DNA of 64,000 nucleotides, taken from assembly GCA_036752825.1 (NCBI GenBank), contig DAIORV010000006.1:1-64000 (forward strand), in the 5' to 3' direction. Below the pieces are notes generated by a model. The model worked only from the letters and a program-made list of their open reading frames with translations, ran no database searches and was not told the origin of the DNA. This document shows positions 59,290 through 64,000 of this stretch, piece by piece. This DNA comes from UBA5177 sp002413265 (GTDB taxonomy: Bacteria; Chloroflexota; UBA5177). The translations under genes were made by a program, and so were the position numbers. Numbering within the stretch: the first letter of the stretch is position 1; every line of letters begins with the position of its first letter.

Positions 59290-59982
59290 TGTAAGTACTC
59301 CTGATTGCTGCGAATCTTTGCTTTCAAAATGGGGTAGGTACACGATGCTCCGACGCTCTCTCCTCCTTGTTTCACGCGGTCGGCCATGCTGATTCCCAGC
59401 CTACGAGAGCAGGAGTCTCATCGCTATCGGACGAGCGCCTGAGATTCTTACTCACTGCACCCTATGTGGGTCCGCATTTCCATGAGATCGGTGCGACGGT
59501 CGGACGTTCGCTCGGCGCTCCCCTGTCGGCACAGATCAGAAGTAAGTCACATAACGCCGGCTAAACTCCTCCCGGTTTCAATCGCTTGCCCTGCCCGAAG
59601 GTCACTACCCGCGCCCCCAGTGCGCGACCGACTGACGGGCCGGATGAAGCATAGGTGTGTCAAAAGTTACTCCGCGTATCGGGCACCGGTTCGACCCGGG
59701 ACCACCCGAGCGCAAGAGCCGGAGCTTCGGATTGCCTGGCCTCTAACCTAGAAGCGGGCAGCGTCCAAATTTGAGAACCGCGCACCTCAGCAAGCAATCG
59801 GCCTTCTCCGTGCAACCATGTGCCTGACCTAACCGAGCGCGAGAGGCGGCACGCGCCCCTCACGTTCCTGTTATTCAGATTGCATCCCCAAGAAAGCAAG
59901 GCCCTTGCTTTTCCCGGGAATAGTAACTTGCACACATTGTGGGGGCAAGTCGCCTTACTGTCAAGCAAATTCGCGCATGGCC
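59290..59982. other. Long intergenic region before the maltodextrin transporter operon
   Basis: 693 bases without a supported gene. It holds a second ribosome-site-like AAGGAGG (minus strand, about 59366) with no good start after it, the terminator-like hairpin at 59893-59912, and an inverted repeat ACTTGC (59926-59931) / GCAAGT (59945-59950) that could be an operator. The operon promoter must lie here, but no single -35/-10 pair stands out. Confidence 0.5.
59893..59912. terminator. Hairpin downstream of the glucanotransferase gene
   Basis: AAAGCAAG-GCC-CTTGCTTT, an 8-bp stem. On the minus strand, downstream of the malQ stop, it is followed by CTTGG; on the plus strand by T and CCC. A weak terminator for the glucanotransferase gene is the likely role. 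Confidence 0.45.
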
Positions 59983-61530
59983 TCAGACCGATCCCGCAGG
60001 CTTTAGTTCGCCTGAGGAGATGGTTGCTTGCTCGAGCTCTTCCAGCTCCTTGCGACCGTAGACCCGAACCAAGTCGCGCAGGTTCTGCAGGTCGAGCTTG
60101 CTGACCGCGCCGTCGGGAAAGCGCCACCCCCAGTTCCCTGAGGCGCGTCCAGGCAGGTTCATTCGCGCTGCGCTGCCCAGCCGGCAGACGTCCTGAAGCG
60201 GAACGATGGCAAACACCCCGACCGAGGCCAGCGCGGCTCGCATGAGATCCCAAGCAACATCCACGCAAGGCGTGCGCAGGTAGTCGCGGACAAAGTCTTG
60301 CTCCTCACGCTCCGACTTTTCGAACCAGCCAACGGTGGTGTCGTTGTCGTGGGTTCCCGTGTAGACCACGTTGTTTTGCTCGATGTTGTGAGGCAGGCTG
60401 GGGTTGTCGGCACCGCTGCCAAACGCGAACTGAAGAATGTGCATCCCCGGATAGCCGAACTCAGCGCGCAGGGCTTCGACGTCGGGCGTGATGACACCAA
60501 GATTTTCGGCGATGATGGGCAGATCTCCGAGCGCATCTCGAACCGCCGAGAACAATTCGCGGCCAGGCGCGGGAATCCACTCGCCTACCTCCGCCGTATC
60601 GTTCCCGTGGGGAACGGCCCAGGCAGCCGCGAAGCCACGGAAGTGGTCGAGGCGTACCACGTCGACCAGCGTCAGCAAAGAGCGGAACCGGTGAATCCAC
60701 CAGGAAAAACCGTCGGCGGCCATCGCTTCCCACTGGTAGTGGGGGTTTCCCCACAGCTGGCCCGTGGCGCTGAAGTAATCGGGCGGTACTCCGGCATCTA
60801 CGATCTGCACACCGGACGAGTCGAGCTGGAAGAGCTCTTGGTTGCCCCAGACGTCCGAGCTGTCGTTCGCCACAAAGATCGGGATGTCGCCCACGATCCG
60901 CACTCCACGCTCGTTTGCGTATCGCTTGAGAGCCATCCACTGCTGAAAGAAGACGAATTGTGTGAAGCGATGAAATTCGATAGCCTCCGAAAGCCGTGCT
61001 CGCGCCTCTTCTAGCTTCTCAGGATCACGGACACGCAGAGCCGGCTCCCAGTCGATCCAGGGTCCTCCGCCGTGTTCGTCCTTGAGGGCCATGAAGAGAG
61101 CAAAATCTTCGAGCCACGAAGCCTGCTCCGTGCCGAAGAGATCCTTCTCGGTAGAATCCGCCTCGAGCTCTCGATATGTGTTGAATGCCTGCCGAAGCAC
61201 CTTCATCTTGTTGGGCACCAGCCGCCCGAAGTCTACGTGGGTCTCTGGCATGCCTGAAAGCGGCTGCAGATCTTCATGGGTCAGCCAGCCGCGCTCTATC
61301 AGGGGCTCGAGCGCGATCAGGAACGGGTTGCCGGCAAAAGCCGATAGTGCAGAATATGGCGAGTCCCCGTAGCCGGTGGGGCCGAGCGGCAAGACCTGCC
61401 AGAGGCTCATGCCGGCTTCCTGCAACATATCCACGAATTGGTACGCGTGCTCGCCCAGGGTGCCGACGCCTCCCGGGCCGGGCAACGAGGTCGGATGCAA
61501 CAGGATGCCGGCGGCGCGTGAAAAGGCCAC
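59983..61530 (-). CDS. malQ: 4-alpha-glucanotransferase (amylomaltase)
   Basis: 515 residues from a GTG at 61530 with AGGAG 8 bases upstream. GH77 family: AAGILLHPTSLPGPGGVGTL at the N-terminus, SPYSALSAFAGNPFLIALEP, GVRIVGDIPIFVANDSSDVW, nucleophile Asp in DVVRLDHFRGFAAAW, acid/base Glu in LPIIAENLGVITPDVEALRA, and YTGTHDNDTTVGW. It moves maltosyl and longer units between maltodextrins in the cytoplasm. It is divergent from glgB, with 60 bases shared as a regulatory region. Confidence 0.95.
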   Translation of the reverse strand: MAFSRAAGILLHPTSLPGPGGVGTLGEHAYQFVDMLQEAGMSLWQVLPLGPTGYGDSPYSALSAFAGNPFLIALEPLIERGWLTHEDLQPLSGMPETHVDFGRLVPNKMKVLRQAFNTYRELEADSTEKDLFGTEQASWLEDFALFMALKDEHGGGPWIDWEPALRVRDPEKLEEARARLSEAIEFHRFTQFVFFQQWMALKRYANERGVRIVGDIPIFVANDSSDVWGNQELFQLDSSGVQIVDAGVPPDYFSATGQLWGNPHYQWEAMAADGFSWWIHRFRSLLTLVDVVRLDHFRGFAAAWAVPHGNDTAEVGEWIPAPGRELFSAVRDALGDLPIIAENLGVITPDVEALRAEFGYPGMHILQFAFGSGADNPSLPHNIEQNNVVYTGTHDNDTTVGWFEKSEREEQDFVRDYLRTPCVDVAWDLMRAALASVGVFAIVPLQDVCRLGSAARMNLPGRASGNWGWRFPDGAVSKLDLQNLRDLVRVYGRKELEELEQATISSGELKPAGSV

Positions 61531-61590
61531 GAGTCTAGCTCCTAGGCGTCCTTGCTCTGGCTCAACTCTCTTCGATTGTAGGTGCTGCCC

Positions 61591-63495
61591 ATGACGCTCA
61601 CCGACTTTGATCTCCATCTGTTCGGCACTGGACAGCATCGGGCCGCGCACAGGCATATGGGAGCGCAGCTCGAACGGCAGGGTCGAAGAAACGGTGTGAG
61701 CTTCGCAGTCTGGTCGCCGAACGCGGGAGCTGTCAGCGTCGTCGGCGATTTCAACTCATGGAGTCCAGGCGCCACTCCGCTGCAGCCTGCCGGAGACTCG
61801 GGTGTCTGGCAGGCCTTCGTGCCGGGAGTCAAGCCGGGCGTGCTCTACAAATTTGCCATTCAGCCCCGCGGTTCGGAAGTCTGGCTGGAGAAGTCAGACC
61901 CGTACGGCGCCGCCGCCGAACGGCGCCCCAACAATGCATCGATCGTCGCGGACCTTAACGGTTATGCGTGGGATGACGGCGACTGGATAGAACGGCGAGT
62001 CGAGACGGACTGGAGCTCGCAGCCCGTGGCCATCTATGAGGTTCACCTCAGCTCGTGGAAGCGAGATCCCACGGATCCCGAGCGGTTTCTCACCTATCGC
62101 GAGCTGGCGGAAGAGCTGCCGGCCTACGCCAAAGACCTCGGCTACACGCACCTGGAGCTGCTTCCCGTGGCCGAGCACCCTCTCGACATGTCGTGGGGCT
62201 ATCAGACAGTTGGCTACTTCGCTCCCAGTGCACGATATGGATCTCCAAAGGACTTCATGTACTTCGTGGACCGTTGTCATCACGCGGGCTTGGGCGTACT
62301 GCTGGACTGGGTTCCGGCGCACTTCCCGAAAGACGCGCATGGGCTTGGCAGGTTCGACGGGTCAGCTCTCTATGAGCACGCGGATCCTCGTCAGGGCGAG
62401 CACCCCGACTGGGGCACGTACATTTTCAACTACGGTCGGAGCGAGGTACAGACCTTTCTGCTGTCCAACGCCCTGTCCTGGTTTGACCGCTATCACATCG
62501 ACGGGCTCAGGGTTGACGCGGTCGCCTCTATGCTCTACCTCGACTACTCCCGTGAGCCCGGAGAGTGGATACCCAATCGGTATGGAGGTCGCGAAAATCT
62601 GGATGCGATCGACCTACTGAGGCACATTAACGCCGTTGTGCACGAAGAGTATCCGGGGGCGCTAATGATCGCCGAGGAGTCGACCGCCTGGCCCAAAGTA
62701 ACCGGTTCTGTCGAGTCGGGCGGGCTTGGCTTCGACCTGAAATGGAACATGGGCTGGATGCACGATACCCTCGCGTACATGGCGAGCGATCCGATTTATC
62801 GCCGCTTTCATCAGAACGAGCTGACCTTCTCGATGATGTACGCCTTCACCGAGCGCTTCGTCCTGCCCCTATCCCATGACGAAGTGGTGCACGGCAAGGC
62901 CTCCCTGCTAGGAAAGATGCCTGGCGACCTCTGGCAGAAGTTCGCAAATCTGCGCCTCCTCTACGGCTACATGTGGTGCCACCCTGGCAAGAAGCTCCTT
63001 TTCATGGGCAGCGAGATCGGGCAGTGGTCGGAATGGAACTACGCCACCAGTCTGGATTGGCACTTGCTGGATCTGCCCGGAGACGAGGGCAAGATGCATC
63101 GCGGCTTGCAGAGTTTCATGCGCGAACTGAACAGCCTCTACACGGAAAAGAACGCTCTTCACGCGGTGGACTTTGACTGGCAAGGCTTCGAGTGGATCGA
63201 TTTTTCGGATGCGGACGCCAGCGTGTTGGCGTTCTTACGCCGCGGACAAGAGAGCGACGACCTGGCGATTGTCGCCTGTAATTTCACGCCGGTGGTTCGC
63301 GAAAACTATCGTATCGGATTGCCGCGCAAGGGCTCCTATCGGGAAGCCCTCAACAGCGATGCCGTAGCGTATGGTGGCAGCGGCGTGTGCAACACGCAGC
63401 CTCGAGAAGCAGAAGAAGTACCCTGGCACGGCCAGCCCTGCTCGGCCAGCTTGACGTTGCCGCCGCTGGGCATCAGCATTTTCGTGCCTGTCTGA
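61591..63495 (+). CDS. glgB: 1,4-alpha-glucan branching enzyme
   Basis: 634 residues from the ATG at 61591. An N-terminal CBM48 domain (GVSFAVWSPNAGAVSVVGDF) is followed by a GH13 core: YEVHLSSWKRD, GYTHLELLPVAEHPLDMSWG, GVLLDWVPAHFPKDAHGL, nucleophile Asp in HIDGLRVDAVASMLYLDYS, acid/base Glu in ALMIAEESTAWPKV, and LPLSHDEVVHGKASLLGKMP. The C-terminal beta domain is complete. It makes alpha-1,6 branches in glycogen. The shorter form lacks the second N-terminal domain of E. coli GlgB. Confidence 0.96.
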   Translation: MTLTDFDLHLFGTGQHRAAHRHMGAQLERQGRRNGVSFAVWSPNAGAVSVVGDFNSWSPGATPLQPAGDSGVWQAFVPGVKPGVLYKFAIQPRGSEVWLEKSDPYGAAAERRPNNASIVADLNGYAWDDGDWIERRVETDWSSQPVAIYEVHLSSWKRDPTDPERFLTYRELAEELPAYAKDLGYTHLELLPVAEHPLDMSWGYQTVGYFAPSARYGSPKDFMYFVDRCHHAGLGVLLDWVPAHFPKDAHGLGRFDGSALYEHADPRQGEHPDWGTYIFNYGRSEVQTFLLSNALSWFDRYHIDGLRVDAVASMLYLDYSREPGEWIPNRYGGRENLDAIDLLRHINAVVHEEYPGALMIAEESTAWPKVTGSVESGGLGFDLKWNMGWMHDTLAYMASDPIYRRFHQNELTFSMMYAFTERFVLPLSHDEVVHGKASLLGKMPGDLWQKFANLRLLYGYMWCHPGKKLLFMGSEIGQWSEWNYATSLDWHLLDLPGDEGKMHRGLQSFMRELNSLYTEKNALHAVDFDWQGFEWIDFSDADASVLAFLRRGQESDDLAIVACNFTPVVRENYRIGLPRKGSYREALNSDAVAYGGSGVCNTQPREAEEVPWHGQPCSASLTLPPLGISIFVPV

Positions 63496-63537
63496 GCCTC
63501 GAGTCCCGGCCCATCAAATACGCGGAGAACGCTAGGA

Positions 63538-64000
63538 ATGCAATCAATCGCGGCTGAGAGCCGTCCTGAAACTGGGCTGGCGCCCGCATGGGTGCGGGAC
63601 GCAGTCTTCTATCAAATCTTCCCCGATCGATTTGCCAAGAGCCCGCGGGTGGCGAAACCGAGCAACCTCGAGACGTGGGAATCAGCTCCAACCGTGCAGG
63701 GCTTCAAAGGGGGTGACCTGCTCGGCATCGTGGAGCACCTGGACTACCTGCAGGACCTGGGTGTAACGGCGATCTACCTTTGCCCGATATTCCGATCGAC
63801 GGCGAACCACCGCTATCACACTCACGATTACTTCTCGATCGATCCCATGCTCGGTGGCAACGAAGCGTTTGGGACGCTTTTGGCGGAAGTCCACGCTCGC
63901 CGAATGAAGCTAATCCTGGATGGCGTCTTCAATCACTGCGGGCGAAGCTTCTTCCAGTTCGCTCACATCCTCGAGAACGGCGGGAATTCACCGTACCTCG
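63538..64000 (+). CDS. Alpha-amylase/neopullulanase-family glycosidase, cut by window edge
   Basis: 154 codons from the ATG at 63538 are open to the window end. GH13 start: VRDAVFYQIFPDRFAKSPRV, LLGIVEHLDYLQDLGVTAIY, and HDYFSIDPMLGG, with conserved region I as LILDGVFNHCGR. The absence of an N-terminal CBM34 domain before FYQIFPDRF favours a simple maltogenic amylase or cyclomaltodextrinase. It probably cleaves imported maltodextrins or glycogen branches. It is 42 bases downstream of glgB, so likely in the same operon. Confidence 0.9.
   Translation, partial: MQSIAAESRPETGLAPAWVRDAVFYQIFPDRFAKSPRVAKPSNLETWESAPTVQGFKGGDLLGIVEHLDYLQDLGVTAIYLCPIFRSTANHRYHTHDYFSIDPMLGGNEAFGTLLAEVHARRMKLILDGVFNHCGRSFFQFAHILENGGNSPYL

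Noticed and set aside
59660..59760. tRNA-like T-arm (GGTTCGACCC) upstream of the sugar transporter operon
   Set aside because: No acceptor, D-arm or anticodon stem can be built around it.

Overview
This is a 64 kb piece of a GC-rich bacterial chromosome. It carries housekeeping genes (dnaN, gyrB, plsX, def, ndk, nth, rnpB, a tRNA-Pro), most genes sit in tightly packed operons joined by ATGA/GTGA overlaps, and GTG/TTG starts are common. Several traits fit Chloroflexota or a neighbouring uncultured Terrabacteria lineage: Thr/Pro-rich linkers in a secreted protein, a two-piece carotenoid lycopene cyclase, a DprE1/DprE2-like pair and secreted GW(N)xVG modules. The taxonomic call is inference only. 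I see no phage, transposase, IS, CRISPR or rRNA.

Layout. 0-4.5 kb: end of a carotenoid cluster (split lycopene cyclase on the minus strand; on the plus strand a membrane molybdopterin oxidoreductase, GT2, PlsC-like acyltransferase and methyltransferase), which looks suited to making a glycosylated, acylated carotenoid or similar lipid. 4.5-16 kb: secreted GW-module protein, RNase P RNA, TlpA thioredoxin, a membrane prokaryotic-RING protein, GT2, TetR plus Zn-ribbon protein, phosphoesterase, NYN/LOTUS RNase-like protein, dnaN, D-Ala-D-Ala carboxypeptidase, patatin. 16-26 kb: histone-deacetylase-family enzyme, ECF sigma factor with two membrane proteins, YjbQ, XdhC-like, DUF72, a secreted HExxH protein, HD hydrolase, aldehyde dehydrogenase, K+ channel, peptide deformylase. 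26-38 kb, all minus: a surface-polysaccharide operon (ndk, two O-antigen-ligase-type proteins, flippase-like protein, three GT4), an M16 protease, an HExxH lipoprotein, a selenoprotein and a BNR-repeat protein.

38-50 kb: an XPB-like helicase with an unknown partner, TauE/SafE permease, ChrB-like protein, lytic transglycosylase, then leucine catabolism (methylcrotonyl-CoA carboxylase A and B, enoyl-CoA hydratase, HMG-CoA lyase) ending in nth and interrupted by a plus-strand CAP-domain gene with a frameshift. 50-64 kb: plsX, gyrB with a strongly structured leader, tRNA-Pro, DprE1/DprE2-like pair, maltodextrin ABC transporter (binding protein and two permeases, no ATPase), 4-alpha-glucanotransferase, glycogen branching enzyme and the start of an alpha-amylase-family gene.

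The most notable items are: (1) a SelW/Rdx-family selenoprotein at 36378-36605 (minus) with a CxxU motif whose Sec codon is an in-frame UGA, followed at the expected distance by a SECIS-like hairpin; conventional gene calling truncates it or misses it; (2) a three-way-junction RNA structure in the gyrB leader; (3) a +1 frameshift inside the linker of the CAP-domain protein; (4) a family of three terminator-like repeats at the ends of the CAP and mccB genes; (5) an uncharacterised partner gene coupled to the XPB-like helicase.
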